This document shows, in pieces, positions 25,834-34,348 of a stretch of 64,000 nucleotides of DNA. The DNA is from Roseiarcus sp963832305. Lineage in GTDB: Bacteria > Pseudomonadota > Alphaproteobacteria > Rhizobiales > Beijerinckiaceae. The stretch spans positions 262,764 to 326,763 of the forward strand of contig CAWHTU010000005.1 of NCBI GenBank assembly GCA_963832305.1. Reading direction: 5' to 3'. Position 1 is the stretch's first letter, and every line of letters begins with the position of its first letter. A program made the position numbers and the translations under genes. The notes below the pieces were generated by a model. The model saw only the letters and a list, made by a program, of their open reading frames with translations. It was not told the DNA's origin and ran no database searches.

Positions 25834-25916
25834 GCTAGTGACGCGCTTCCCCTGCCCCCCAGCCCCAAGCGCGTCGTTCTGCCCCGTTTCGAGTTATCCT
25901 CGGACGGGGCTTTTTT
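25834..25916 (+). ncRNA. Candidate GsrN-like general-stress sRNA with C-rich loop
   Basis: Transcription starting about seven bases after the promoter would give an RNA of about 80 nt. It has two elements. The first is a perfect 9-bp hairpin (GACGCGCTT at 25840-25848 with AAGCGCGTC at 25867-25875) that exposes an 18-nt loop, CCCCTGCCCCCCAGCCCC. The second is an intrinsic terminator at 25881-25916. No reading frame fits between promoter and terminator. Caulobacter GsrN is a sigma-T-dependent sRNA that pairs with leaders (katG) through a C-rich 5' loop; the promoter type, hairpin, loop and terminator here follow the same plan. C-rich loops target Shine-Dalgarno-like G-rich sites. Homology to gsrN is inferred from architecture, not alignment. 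Confidence 0.65.
25881..25916 (+). terminator. Rho-independent terminator of the sRNA
   Basis: GCCCCGT (25881-25887) pairs with ACGGGGC (25904-25910), with an inner CGAG/CTCG extension, and six T residues follow (25911-25916). The stop of the convergent glycosidase gene is 108 bases further on. Confidence 0.85.
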
Positions 25917-26023
25917 CCGCCAAGCATAATAGCGCGCGCCCGAAGAACAACTCCGGCCAAGTTGAAGCGAGTCGACGCCATCGCAATTTGCGTTAGCTCT
26001 TTGACTGGCACCGCCACCCCGGC

Positions 26024-28291
26024 TCAAACGGGGACCTCTGCGTCACGGGCTATCGCGACGTAGCTCGCCGACGCGAACCTGTCTTGGCCCGGGGCAGCCG
26101 AATTCGGCCGGCAAACGCGCAGGCCCGCTCCGCCCTCGACGATCTCGTGATGGGTTTCGCCGTTTGAATCTCGATGGAGCGCGATTGATACGCGCTGCTC
26201 CCCGACAGCGAGGTTGCGAATCGTCACTTCAGGCATCCAGGCCGGCAGCGCGGGATCGATGATGACGGCGCTGAGCGGCGCCAACGGTATAATCCCCGTG
26301 AGAGCGTGACAAATCTGGATCACCGCCGAAGCCGACCACGCTTGAGGTGAGCAGGCGTTTGGATAGATGCCAGGGTGTCGATGCCGCGGAGTGCGGGCGT
26401 TGCCGCCGAACACTTCGGGCAGTCGGTCCTCTTCGAAGAGTCTTGTCGCGTCGAACAGAGCGCCGGCAACAATGTGCAGCTGTTCAATGAAGCCATAGCG
26501 CTTTAGCCCGACCGAGAGGTGGGCGTTCGACACCGGCCAAATCGATCCGAGATGATACGCTAGGGGGTTGAAAGCCGGGTGGTCGCTCGACAGGGTGCGA
26601 ACGCCCCAGCCGCTGAACATATCCGCAGCCATCAGTCGGCGCGCGACTGCGTCAGACTTGTCGTCGTCTACGATGCCGCAGGCGAGGCACAGGCCGACAT
26701 TGGAGGCGATCGTCCTTACGGGGCGTTTCTCCGGGTCGAGGGCCAAGGCGTAGAAGCCGAGATCTGGCATCCAGAACCGGTCGTTGAACCGCTCTTTGAG
26801 GTCCGCCGCCTCCTCCAGCAATTGAGACGCGCGATCGGTCTCGCCGATCGCCAGGAACACCTCCGCTACGCTGCGCTTGGCGGCGAAAAAAAGTCCTTGG
26901 ACCTCGGCGACGGCGATCGGGTCGCGGACATAGGAACCGTCCGGATAGAGAATCGCTTGGCTCGAATCCTTCCAACCCTGGTTCTTTAAGCCCTTATTCC
27001 CGGCAAGCGTGCGGTATTCATAGAATCCGTCGCCGTCAATGTCACCGTAGCGGTCCATCCACGTAAGCGTCGCGGTAACCTTGTCCCGGATCTCGTCGAA
27101 CGCGCGCTTGTCGCCGGTTTGTTTAAAATGCGCCGCGGCGCCCATTAGATAATAGGCAGGGGCCGAATAATCTCCGTAATAGTGCTTAAAAGGCGTCTCT
27201 CCGAGAATCGCGAGCGGGCTGAGTTGCCGCTGATGCAATACCTTGCCGGGCTCAGCATCGTAATCGTCATTTACAGCCGTCGCGGTCCATTTGCCGACCG
27301 AAAGCAGTGCACCTCTTAGCGTCGACGGGTTCAGCAGAGACGACTGGATGCCGGCAACCAGACTGTCCCGGCCGAACAACCCCGCATAATGGGGGATTCC
27401 GGCGATTGGGGTGAAATTCTCGTCACCGACGCCGCTCAACGACTGCAGGGACCACAGATCGGTCGCCGCCCGCGCCCATGCCGCCTGAATTGTGGCGTTC
27501 GGCGTCACCAGATCGGTACACTTAGAAAGCCATTCGCGCCGCATCGCCGAAGCCACATAATGGGCGGTGGGTTCGCCATCGAGCCCGAACCACGGCTCGA
27601 CAAGCTTGCCAAGGAAGACCGGTGCGATATCAATCTGGATCAGCGCCGCTTCTCCCCGGCGCAACGGGAACGTGGTCCGAAGCGAGGTTCCGAAATCTTC
27701 CAATAAGCCAGGCGCGCACATCCGGATCCGGGTCGCGTGATTGAGCTTAGGGTGCTGGTAGGCAAGCGTGAGCTCAGCCCGGCCCTGTGCCGGGATCGAG
27801 AAACACCTACGCACAGGCGCGTCCTGTTTGCGGCTGCCGGAAGAAACTTCGTCAAGGTCAGCGAAATCGGCCGCAAGAACCCAGTCCAGCGCGACCGTCG
27901 TGTCCTTGAGAGCATGGTTTGTCACCTGCGCGTCCTGGTGATATCCCCCCCCGACATAAGTGTTAATCTGGATCTCGATTCCCTTTGCGACGATCTCGCC
28001 CCCGCTTGAATCCTCGTCTCCCGGGGGGCCGGCCTTCGCGCCGGCCGGAGAGGGCAGTAAATAATAGGCGACCATCGCGTGGGGTTCGACCGCGACGCAC
28101 GAAACTGACTTGACGCGCTTTCGCTGGGAGCAAAGCTCGAAGCGCGAAACAAAGCGTGTCTGATTGAAATAATATCCGCCGTCCTTCGCCTTCACGAATC
28201 CAAACCGGTCGGCGGACATTATATGCCGGCCGCAATGAACCGTGATCCTCTCGGGATCGACGCGAAGGCGGCTGGAGATTGCTGGATCCAT
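26024..28291 (-). CDS. Amylo-alpha-1,6-glucosidase-like (glycogen-debranching GDE family) enzyme
   Basis: The 755-residue protein begins with a beta-rich N-terminal domain (about 1-250; GYYFNQTRFVSRFELC is typical of GDE_N). A six-hairpin barrel follows, with GIPHYAGLFGRDSLVAGIQS, LTWMDRYGDIDGDGFYEY, NQGWKDSSQAILYPDG, LGSIWPVSNAHLSVGLKRYG and ACSPQAWSASAVIQI. Those phrases define a large bacterial amylo-glucosidase family whose members are often annotated as glycogen debranching enzymes. Catalytic Asp/Glu are probably in FGRDS and GDGFYEY. No signal peptide is seen. It has its own stress-type promoter, and it may extend the glycogen-trehalose route or act on another alpha-glucan. Confidence 0.82.
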   Translation of the reverse strand: MDPAISSRLRVDPERITVHCGRHIMSADRFGFVKAKDGGYYFNQTRFVSRFELCSQRKRVKSVSCVAVEPHAMVAYYLLPSPAGAKAGPPGDEDSSGGEIVAKGIEIQINTYVGGGYHQDAQVTNHALKDTTVALDWVLAADFADLDEVSSGSRKQDAPVRRCFSIPAQGRAELTLAYQHPKLNHATRIRMCAPGLLEDFGTSLRTTFPLRRGEAALIQIDIAPVFLGKLVEPWFGLDGEPTAHYVASAMRREWLSKCTDLVTPNATIQAAWARAATDLWSLQSLSGVGDENFTPIAGIPHYAGLFGRDSLVAGIQSSLLNPSTLRGALLSVGKWTATAVNDDYDAEPGKVLHQRQLSPLAILGETPFKHYYGDYSAPAYYLMGAAAHFKQTGDKRAFDEIRDKVTATLTWMDRYGDIDGDGFYEYRTLAGNKGLKNQGWKDSSQAILYPDGSYVRDPIAVAEVQGLFFAAKRSVAEVFLAIGETDRASQLLEEAADLKERFNDRFWMPDLGFYALALDPEKRPVRTIASNVGLCLACGIVDDDKSDAVARRLMAADMFSGWGVRTLSSDHPAFNPLAYHLGSIWPVSNAHLSVGLKRYGFIEQLHIVAGALFDATRLFEEDRLPEVFGGNARTPRHRHPGIYPNACSPQAWSASAVIQICHALTGIIPLAPLSAVIIDPALPAWMPEVTIRNLAVGEQRVSIALHRDSNGETHHEIVEGGAGLRVCRPNSAAPGQDRFASASYVAIARDAEVPV

Positions 28292-28342
28292 GTTCAGGGA
28301 GCTAAAGAACCGCTTTTGAACGTCCTACGGGCTTGAAGGCCC

Positions 28343-28368
28343 AACGCCTTCGCGCGAAGTAATGTTCC
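28343..28368 (-). promoter_or_regulatory. Sigma-EcfG-type promoter of the amylo-glucosidase gene
   Basis: On the minus strand, GGAAC (28368-28364), a 17-base spacer and CGTT (28346-28343) match the consensus exactly. The start codon is 51 bases downstream. Confidence 0.7.
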
Positions 28369-28704
28369 GAGACACCTCTGAACGGAGCGATGCGGCCGCT
28401 TCCGATTTTAAGGGTCATTTGTCGCGAGCGATTGAAAGTCCGCGTCAACGGTTTCTGGGGATCCGGCCGCGCAACCCTAGTCGGGCGAAAGAGACGTCGG
28501 GCGTCTGCTCTCTCCGGCTGGCACGAGTGACACCTTCTATCGCACTGGGCGGACGGCCCTCAATTGCGCCACAAAAAGCCTCATTCGAGCGGGGCCCGAC
28601 ACGGGCCGATTCGGCGCGCTCGGCGAGGGCCGAGAATCAAGCGCGCCAGATGCTCCCGTCAAAAGGAAAGGCCGCACAAAGCGCCCTCCGACGAACACGC
28701 TGCA

Positions 28705-28812
28705 CCCCTCCTTGCGAAGGCGCTTGCAGCCGTCAAAGCGCAACACGAACGCAAGCGCGGCGGCGAGGTCGTGCATGTCTGCGTGCGTCAGCTTGTGGGG
28801 CCCGTGAGGCAT
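28705..28812 (-). pseudogene. Possible decayed copy of a small Rhizobiales protein
   Basis: On the minus strand, MPHGPHKLTHADMHDLAAAL and AFVLRFDGCKRLR resemble the N-terminal half of a short, common alphaproteobacterial protein with a D(L/I)A.ALAFALR..GRKR core. The expected C-terminal half (a VEHLER..F..MK-like stretch) is not in any frame. The stretch 28369-29002 otherwise holds no convincing gene. The resemblance is from memory, so this is a weak call. Confidence 0.3.
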
Positions 28813-29002
28813 AATCGCTGTTCGAGGTCTCCGCGTAATGCCGGGATTTCTCTTCCCGACTGCCTCTTTTTTGTGAGAGCCCAGGATCGATCTCAGTCGC
28901 TCGGATGATTTCGATTTCAATCATGCAAATGCCAGAAGCGGTCTAAGCTAAAGTAAGTATCTGAAGTCCATTCAACGTTGCCATAATTTAATGTCTTTGC
29001 CA

Positions 29003-29027
29003 GGAACTCCGCTCGGAAAGAAAGGTT
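29003..29027 (+). promoter_or_regulatory. Sigma-EcfG-type promoter of a secreted protein gene
   Basis: GGAAC at 29003-29007, a 16-base spacer, then GGTT at 29024-29027 (one mismatch). The start codon lies 32 bases downstream. Confidence 0.55.
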
Positions 29028-29059
29028 ATGTCGCGGGCTGGCAAACTTGGAGGAACCTC

Positions 29060-29446
29060 ATGAAAACCGTTCTGGCCGCCACCGGCTTCGCGCTGACGCT
29101 GCTTGTTGGCGGGATTGCCAACGCCGCCAACACGCCTTCAACCAACGCTTCCAGCACGCCTGCTTACGCCAAGCCTGCAATCGCGGACGCCGACGCCATG
29201 AAGGCCGCCGACGAACTGCACCATACGAACATTCGCCAGGAGCTGCAGGATCAGCTCGCCAGGGCGGGCTACACGTCGGTGAAGATAGCCCCGTCGTCCT
29301 TCTTCATTGAAGCGAAGGACAAACAGGGCAATCCCGTGCAGATGGTGGTCGGGCCGGACTCGTTTACAGAAATCACCGCCCTGGCCCCCAAGACGGCGAG
29401 CGCGACGTCTGAGCAGGAGCCGAAGGCCAACTCGACCCAGAAATAA
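29060..29446 (+). CDS. Small secreted protein of unknown function
   Basis: The 128-residue protein has a Sec signal peptide (MKTVLAATGFALTLLVGGIA, cleavage after NAA). A Ser/Thr/Pro-rich linker and a small domain of about 60 residues follow (HHTNIRQELQDQLARAGYTS, then VKIAPSSFFIEAKD, MVVGPDSFTEI). That shape resembles PepSY-like or related small periplasmic domains, but the family is not certain. GGAGG sits six bases before the ATG, and an upstream in-frame start at 28991 would precede the promoter spacer. A terminator follows at 29498. Confidence 0.72.
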   Translation: MKTVLAATGFALTLLVGGIANAANTPSTNASSTPAYAKPAIADADAMKAADELHHTNIRQELQDQLARAGYTSVKIAPSSFFIEAKDKQGNPVQMVVGPDSFTEITALAPKTASATSEQEPKANSTQK

Positions 29447-29497
29447 GACCCAATATTCGTTCGCGGTAGCGGAGCGAATCCGCAGAAAGCTGTATGG

Positions 29498-29526
29498 AAC
29501 CCGCGCGGCTTTGCCACGCGGGTTTT
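29498..29526 (+). terminator. Intrinsic terminator after the secreted protein gene
   Basis: AACCCGCG (29498-29505) pairs with CGCGGGTT (29517-29524), followed by TT, with an 11-base loop that can extend the pairing. It lies about 50 bases after the stop codon. Confidence 0.75.
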
Positions 29527-29604
29527 AGCGTGTCCGCCGCGCCGTTCACATTAGGCGAAAACGCTGCTCCTCGGCTTTCGTCGTTTCGAGCACCGGGGTT
29601 CGGT

Positions 29605-29745
29605 TTCGACTACGGCGTTGTTCACCATGACCTCGAGCCGTCCGAACTTCCACCGCCGCGTCGACCAGGCGCGCAGGATCCGGCTGACGTCCACATCGGC
29701 GCCAATCGCCTGATCGCCAGCGAAGCGATCTCGCGCTCAAGCGCC
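29605..29745 (-). pseudogene. Fragment of a short-chain dehydrogenase gene (frameshifted)
   Basis: Across two minus-strand frames the segment reads LEREIASLA, GDQAIGADVDVSR, LVDAAVE and FGRLEVMVNNAVVET. This is the standard SDR order around the nucleotide-binding Asp and the NNAG motif. The frames change at least twice, and both the N-terminal GxxxGxG and the YxxxK part are absent. It sits beside another fragment (degP), so the interval is a graveyard of decayed genes. Confidence 0.6.
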
Positions 29746-29785
29746 TCCCTAGCTGCAGGATTGGCGCTCCGAGGTCCGCGGCGGT

Positions 29786-30072
29786 TCAGGCCTTGGGGAA
29801 CGCGAAGGCAACGGTCGCCTTCGTCGGTCTGAATCCGCATGACGATAGCCTTGGCCGCTCGTTGCCGGGCGGCCGCGATGTCGGATTCCACCTCGCCCGG
29901 CGTCGATACTGGCTTGCCGCCCACATCGAGGATGGAATCGCTGGGCCCCAGCCCTTTCGCGGCCCCGCGTCCGTTCGGATCGACGCCGACAATCGCGATG
30001 CCCTTATCGCCGCTCGGCCGGATCTCCCGCTCAGGAGAGTCCGATCGCCTCCGCACTTTCTTCAACAATATT
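29786..30072 (-). pseudogene. Fragment of a DegP/Do-type serine protease gene (last PDZ domain)
   Basis: The minus strand encodes the last PDZ domain of a Do protease: GDKGIAIVGVDPNGRGAAKG, LGPSDSILDVGGKPVSTPGE and IVMRIQTDEGDR. After a frame change the usual C-terminus VAFAFPKA and a TGA at 29786 follow. Upstream, SAEAIGLS precedes a stop in another frame. The protease domain and first PDZ are missing. At least two frameshifts and a large truncation make it non-functional. Confidence 0.72.
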
Positions 30073-30465
30073 CGCCCTAAGTGAGCGACGGCGATTGTCC
30101 CGGACTTGACCGAAGGCCTTCAAGGCCGGCGACGGCTTCCTTGCCCGCAGACGAGCACGAAGACGACCCCTGGGAAACCACTCCGTTCGCCTGCCTCCTC
30201 ACACAGGGTCACCCTAAGCGCGGGGCGTCGTTGCCGGCGACCGCGACGCGAGGGCGAGTGCTTGATTCGCTGGAGCTCGCGTCACGATCTCTTGACCATC
30301 CTGCCTGTCACGATGCTGTCGTCACATTTCAATCTGCGCTTACCCTTCACGGAGAAGTGAACGCCCAATTCGCAACTTATCGGCCCTGGCTGCGTTGCCA
30401 CACCGCCAATGCGCCGCGCCCGGTGCGCCGCGCCCGGGCCCGTTGCGCCTCACGAGAACGGTTCC
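30073..30465. other. Intergenic stretch upstream of the GMC dehydrogenase operon
   Basis: About 390 bases hold open frames of shadow composition only. No start with a ribosome site, no conserved protein phrase and no clear promoter consensus was found. It presumably carries the promoter of the dehydrogenase operon and further decayed sequence. Confidence 0.35.
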
Positions 30466-31197
30466 ATGCCGCAGGTTCCACGCAGGCAGCTTCTCGGTGG
30501 CGTAGCTTCCCTCCTTTGCTTGTCGTTCGGCGCTCGATCTCAGATCGTGGATGTTTTGCCGTGGAGACCGGATGCCGGTGATCCTCCCGAGTCTCTCGCG
30601 ACGGGCGGATGGATGTTCTTCACGCCTGCCGAGGCGGCGACTATCGAGGCCGCGGCAGACCGTTTGATCCCGCCCGACGAGACAACTGCCGGGGGCAAGG
30701 ATGCCGGCTGCGCAGTGTATCTGGATCGGCAACTCGCGGGGCCCTATGGGTCGCGGCGGGGACTCTACGTCAGCCCGCCGTTCCTGAAGGGCCAAAAAAA
30801 TCAGGGACCTCAAGATCAGGACGGTCCTGCCGCGATCTATCGCAAGGCGCTCGCTGCTCTCGACGCCCACGTCCGGCAGCACAAAGGCGACATCTTCGCG
30901 AAACTTTCACTCAACGACCAGGACGAAATTCTCAAGGGCCTCGAGCGCGGCGACGTAAAGCTCGAAGGGGTCGACGGACAGTCCTTCTTCGAGACGCTGC
31001 TCAAGACGATTCAGGAAGGCTTTTTCGCCGACCCGATTTACGGCGGCAACCGCGACATGTGCGCCTGGAAGATGATCGGCTTCCCCGGCGCCCGGTATGA
31101 TTACCGCGACTGGATCGGACGCCACAACGAGCGCTTTCCGCCCGGTCCCGTCAGCATCATGGGCGCGCCCGACTGGACGCCGCCCACGAAGACCTGA
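30466..31197 (+). CDS. GMC dehydrogenase small subunit (gluconate 2-dehydrogenase subunit 3 family)
   Basis: The 243-residue protein begins PRRQLLGGVASLLCLSFG, a twin-arginine-like signal. It contains FFTPAEAATIEAAADRLIPPDE, the opening of the gluconate 2-dehydrogenase subunit 3 family, and ends with CAWKMIGFPGARYDYRDWI. Such subunits are exported with the FAD subunit and are needed for its maturation. It is followed after nine bases by the FAD subunit and then a triheme cytochrome, the usual three-part membrane-bound sugar/alcohol/gluconate dehydrogenase. An upstream start at 30409 would place a long tail before the signal. Confidence 0.88.
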   Translation: MPQVPRRQLLGGVASLLCLSFGARSQIVDVLPWRPDAGDPPESLATGGWMFFTPAEAATIEAAADRLIPPDETTAGGKDAGCAVYLDRQLAGPYGSRRGLYVSPPFLKGQKNQGPQDQDGPAAIYRKALAALDAHVRQHKGDIFAKLSLNDQDEILKGLERGDVKLEGVDGQSFFETLLKTIQEGFFADPIYGGNRDMCAWKMIGFPGARYDYRDWIGRHNERFPPGPVSIMGAPDWTPPTKT

Positions 31198-31206
31198 GGC
31201 CTCGCG

Positions 31207-32985
31207 ATGCCCCGAAAGTTGCCAAGCAAGGATGTCGTGGTCATCGGCCTTGGCTGGACCGGTTCGATCGTCGCGCATGAACTGACCGACGCCGGCCTCG
31301 ACGTGATCGCGATCGAGCGAGGCCCGTGGCGCGATGCTCCGACCGACTTTCCAATCACTTACGTGCAGGACGAGCTTCGCTATCGCATCCGTCACGAACT
31401 CTTCCTGCGTCCCGCTCAGACCACCTTCACTTTCCGCAACACGATGGATCAGCGCGCGCTGCCGATCCGCACCTGGGGCGCGTTCATGCCGCCGAACGGC
31501 GTGGGCGGAGGCGGCGTGCACTGGAACGCGGAGACTTGGCGCTTCCTACCGAGCGACTTCATGCTGAAGACACATCTGACGGAGCGCTACGGCGCGAGCT
31601 TCCTGCCGCCCGACATGACGATCCAGGATTGGGGCGTCACCTATGAGGACCTCGAGCCGCACTACGACCAATTTGAGTACCTCTGCGGCACGTCCGGGCA
31701 GGCGGGCAATCTGAAGGGGCAGATCCTGGACGGCGGAAACCCGTTCGAGGGTCCGCGCTCGCGGCCCTATCCCACTCCTCCGCAGGCGCAGGGTTTCAGC
31801 CATACGCTTTTCGGTAAGGCAGCGCGTGACCTTGGCTACAAACCCTTCCCGCAGCCCTCGGGCAATCTCTCGCGGCCTTATGTCAATCCGCTCGGCGTCC
31901 GGATGGGCGCCTGCAGCTATTGCGGCTTCTGCGAATGGTTCGGCTGCGCCAACTATTCCAAGGCGAGTCCGCAGACGACGATCCTGCCGGTGCTCCTGCG
32001 CAAGTCGAATTTCGCTTTTCGGACCAATTCGGAGGTGATGCGCATCAACCTCGACGCCGCCGGCCAGCGGGCGACGGGGGTGACGTTCGTGGACACCAGC
32101 GGCGAAGAATGGGAGCAGCCGGCGGAGCTCGTGATTCTCGCGGCCTATTCGATGTTCAACGTGCAGCTCCTGCTGCTGTCGAAGATCGGCCAGCCCTACG
32201 ACCCCGTCGCCAATACTGAAGTCATTGGCCGCAACTTCACTCACCAGACGATCTCGGATGTGGTCGGCTTCTTCGACAAGAACAAGTTCAACTTCAATCC
32301 TTTCATGGCCTCCGGCGCGATCGGCATGTGCATCGACGAGTTCAACGGCGACAATTTCGACCACGGGCCGCTCGGCTTCGTCGGCGGCGGCTACATCGGC
32401 CAGGTGCAGACGGGCGGGCGCCCGATCGAAACGACAAAGGTTCCGCCTGGAACGCCGCGATGGGGCGCGGAATGGAAAAAGGCGGTTCGCGACAATTACT
32501 TGAGCACTGTCGTGCCAGGGACTGGCGTACACGGCAGCATGTATTCCTATCGCGACGTCTATCTCGATCTCGATCCGACCTATCGCGACCGGCTCGGCCG
32601 TCCGCTCATGCGAATGACCATCGACTTCCATGAAAACGAGATCAAGCAGAACAAATTCCTGACCGATAAGTTCGCTGAGATCATCAAGGCGATGGGCGCG
32701 AAGCAGGTGGAGAAACAGTATCGCAAGGCGCCCTACGACATCACCAAGTACCAGACGACGCATCTCAACGGCGGCGCGATCATGGGGACGGACCCCAAAA
32801 CGAGCGCGCTCAATCGCTACCTGCAAAGCTGGGACGTGCCCAACCTCTTTGTAATGGGCGCGAGCGCCTTCCCGCAGAACGCCGGCTACAATCCGACCGA
32901 CACGCTCTCCGCGCTGGCTTTCTGGGCGGCGGATGCGATCCGCACGCAATATCTGAAAAATCCCGGCCCGCTCGTCCATGCTTAG
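31207..32985 (+). CDS. GMC-family FAD dehydrogenase, large subunit
   Basis: The 592-residue flavoprotein has the dinucleotide fold VVIGLGWTGSIVAHELTDAG near the N-terminus, the RTWGAFMPPNGVGGGGVHWN segment that binds FAD, CSYCGFCEWFGC (cysteine motif typical of the membrane-bound gluconate/sorbitol subgroup), and the C-terminal THLNGGAIMGTDP with NAGYNPTDTLSALAFWAAD. It oxidises a sugar, sugar acid or alcohol in the periplasm. Having no own signal, it probably travels with the Tat-type small subunit. The stop overlaps the cytochrome start. Substrate cannot be deduced. Confidence 0.9.
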   Translation: MPRKLPSKDVVVIGLGWTGSIVAHELTDAGLDVIAIERGPWRDAPTDFPITYVQDELRYRIRHELFLRPAQTTFTFRNTMDQRALPIRTWGAFMPPNGVGGGGVHWNAETWRFLPSDFMLKTHLTERYGASFLPPDMTIQDWGVTYEDLEPHYDQFEYLCGTSGQAGNLKGQILDGGNPFEGPRSRPYPTPPQAQGFSHTLFGKAARDLGYKPFPQPSGNLSRPYVNPLGVRMGACSYCGFCEWFGCANYSKASPQTTILPVLLRKSNFAFRTNSEVMRINLDAAGQRATGVTFVDTSGEEWEQPAELVILAAYSMFNVQLLLLSKIGQPYDPVANTEVIGRNFTHQTISDVVGFFDKNKFNFNPFMASGAIGMCIDEFNGDNFDHGPLGFVGGGYIGQVQTGGRPIETTKVPPGTPRWGAEWKKAVRDNYLSTVVPGTGVHGSMYSYRDVYLDLDPTYRDRLGRPLMRMTIDFHENEIKQNKFLTDKFAEIIKAMGAKQVEKQYRKAPYDITKYQTTHLNGGAIMGTDPKTSALNRYLQSWDVPNLFVMGASAFPQNAGYNPTDTLSALAFWAADAIRTQYLKNPGPLVHA

Positions 32986-34261
32986 GGCGCTAAGGCATGT
33001 CGTCGCGGCGTTGGTTGCGTTCGCGCTGCTCGCCGCCCTGTGGGTCTTTTGGCCGCATCCCGAGCCGGCGCTCGCCGGCACGTCGCTCGATTCGCAAAAT
33101 TTCGCGCAAATCGAACGGGGCCGATATCTGACAATCGTTGGAGATTGCGCGAGCTGTCACGACGATCCGAATACCAAGGCTTCCTTCGCTGGCGGACGCT
33201 CCATCGAAACGCCGTTTGGAAACGTGCTCGCCGCCAACATAACGCCCGATCGCGACACCGGCATCGGTGGTTGGAGCGATGATGAGTTCGTCAACTCGAT
33301 CCGCCGCGGCCAAAGCCCGCACGGCAAGCTCCTTTATCCGGCCATGCCCTATCCGCACTACGCTAACATGACGAAGGAGGACGCGCTGGCGATCCGCGCG
33401 TACCTGAACAGTGTGCAGCCCGTGCGTCACGAAGTCGCGTCCGACCAGCTGCCGTTCCCGTTGAACATGCGGATAGCGATGGCGGCGTGGAATGCGCTCT
33501 TCTTTCAACGCGACGCGTTTCGGCCCAACTCGTCGCAATCGACCGAATGGAACCGCGGCGCCTATCTCGTGCAGGGCCTCGCCCATTGCGGCGCTTGTCA
33601 TACGCCCAAAAACATCTTCGGGGCCGACGAGCGGAGCGCCGATCTTCAGGGCGGCGAAGTCCAAGGATGGTTTGCGCCGAATATTACCGCCGATCCCTCG
33701 AAGGGCCTCGGCAGGTGGAGCGTCGAGGACATCGTCGATTACCTGAAGTCCGGGCACAACACGCAGGCCGGCGCGACGGGACCGATGGCCGAAGAGATAG
33801 GCTTCTCCAGCACCCGTATGACCGACTCCGACCTCAAAGCGATCGCGACCTACCTCAAGTCACTGAGCGATCGAAACGGCGCGTCGCCTGCGCCGATCGC
33901 CGCGAGCGCGCTGGAGATGAAGGCCGGCGCGTCGATCTTCGCGGCGCAATGCTCGGCCTGCCACGGATCGGACGGCAAGGGCGTCCCGGGTCTATTCCCG
34001 GGGCTTGCGCTCTCGCTGCCGCCACATGCGGCGGATCCGACAAGCCTCATCCGTGTGGCGCTCGAAGGCGCGCGGACCGTTTCGACGGCGGGAGAGCCGA
34101 CGGGCCCTGGCATGCCGTCGTTCGGCCGGAAGCTCAACGACGCGGAGATCGCGGCCGTTCTCACTTATGTCCGCAACAGCTGGGGCCTCGCGGCGCCGGC
34201 GGTGACCGCGGACGAAGTTGCGGCCGCGCGCCGCTCCCTCGCCGAGCGGGCGGAACGTTAG
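32978..34261 (+). CDS. Triheme cytochrome c subunit of the GMC dehydrogenase
   Basis: The 427-residue protein starts with a signal/anchor helix (ALRHVVAALVAFALLAALWV) and has three heme-binding motifs, CASCH, CGACH and CSACH, in three cytochrome c domains. Each is followed by a Met-bearing segment (KLLYPAMPYPHY near the first). This is the electron-accepting subunit that hands electrons to quinone or a downstream cytochrome oxidase. It overlaps the large-subunit stop by eight bases, so the three genes form one operon. The respiratory operon begins 87 bases later. Confidence 0.92.
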   Translation: MLRALRHVVAALVAFALLAALWVFWPHPEPALAGTSLDSQNFAQIERGRYLTIVGDCASCHDDPNTKASFAGGRSIETPFGNVLAANITPDRDTGIGGWSDDEFVNSIRRGQSPHGKLLYPAMPYPHYANMTKEDALAIRAYLNSVQPVRHEVASDQLPFPLNMRIAMAAWNALFFQRDAFRPNSSQSTEWNRGAYLVQGLAHCGACHTPKNIFGADERSADLQGGEVQGWFAPNITADPSKGLGRWSVEDIVDYLKSGHNTQAGATGPMAEEIGFSSTRMTDSDLKAIATYLKSLSDRNGASPAPIAASALEMKAGASIFAAQCSACHGSDGKGVPGLFPGLALSLPPHAADPTSLIRVALEGARTVSTAGEPTGPGMPSFGRKLNDAEIAAVLTYVRNSWGLAAPAVTADEVAAARRSLAERAER

Positions 34262-34348
34262 GCGGTTAGACCCGCGGCCGATTGGGAACGACTGTCGCCT
34301 TCGCGGCGTTGATGCATGCCGCGGCGGCGCGCGAGCTTAGGTGGAATC

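Noticed and set aside
28369..29002. Search for an RNA gene in the long gap after the amylo-glucosidase promoter
   Set aside because: No cloverleaf, terminator or second structured element was recognised.
30081..30581. 167-codon plus-strand open frame before the GMC operon
   Set aside because: It lacks a ribosome site, has shadow composition and runs through the true start of the small subunit.
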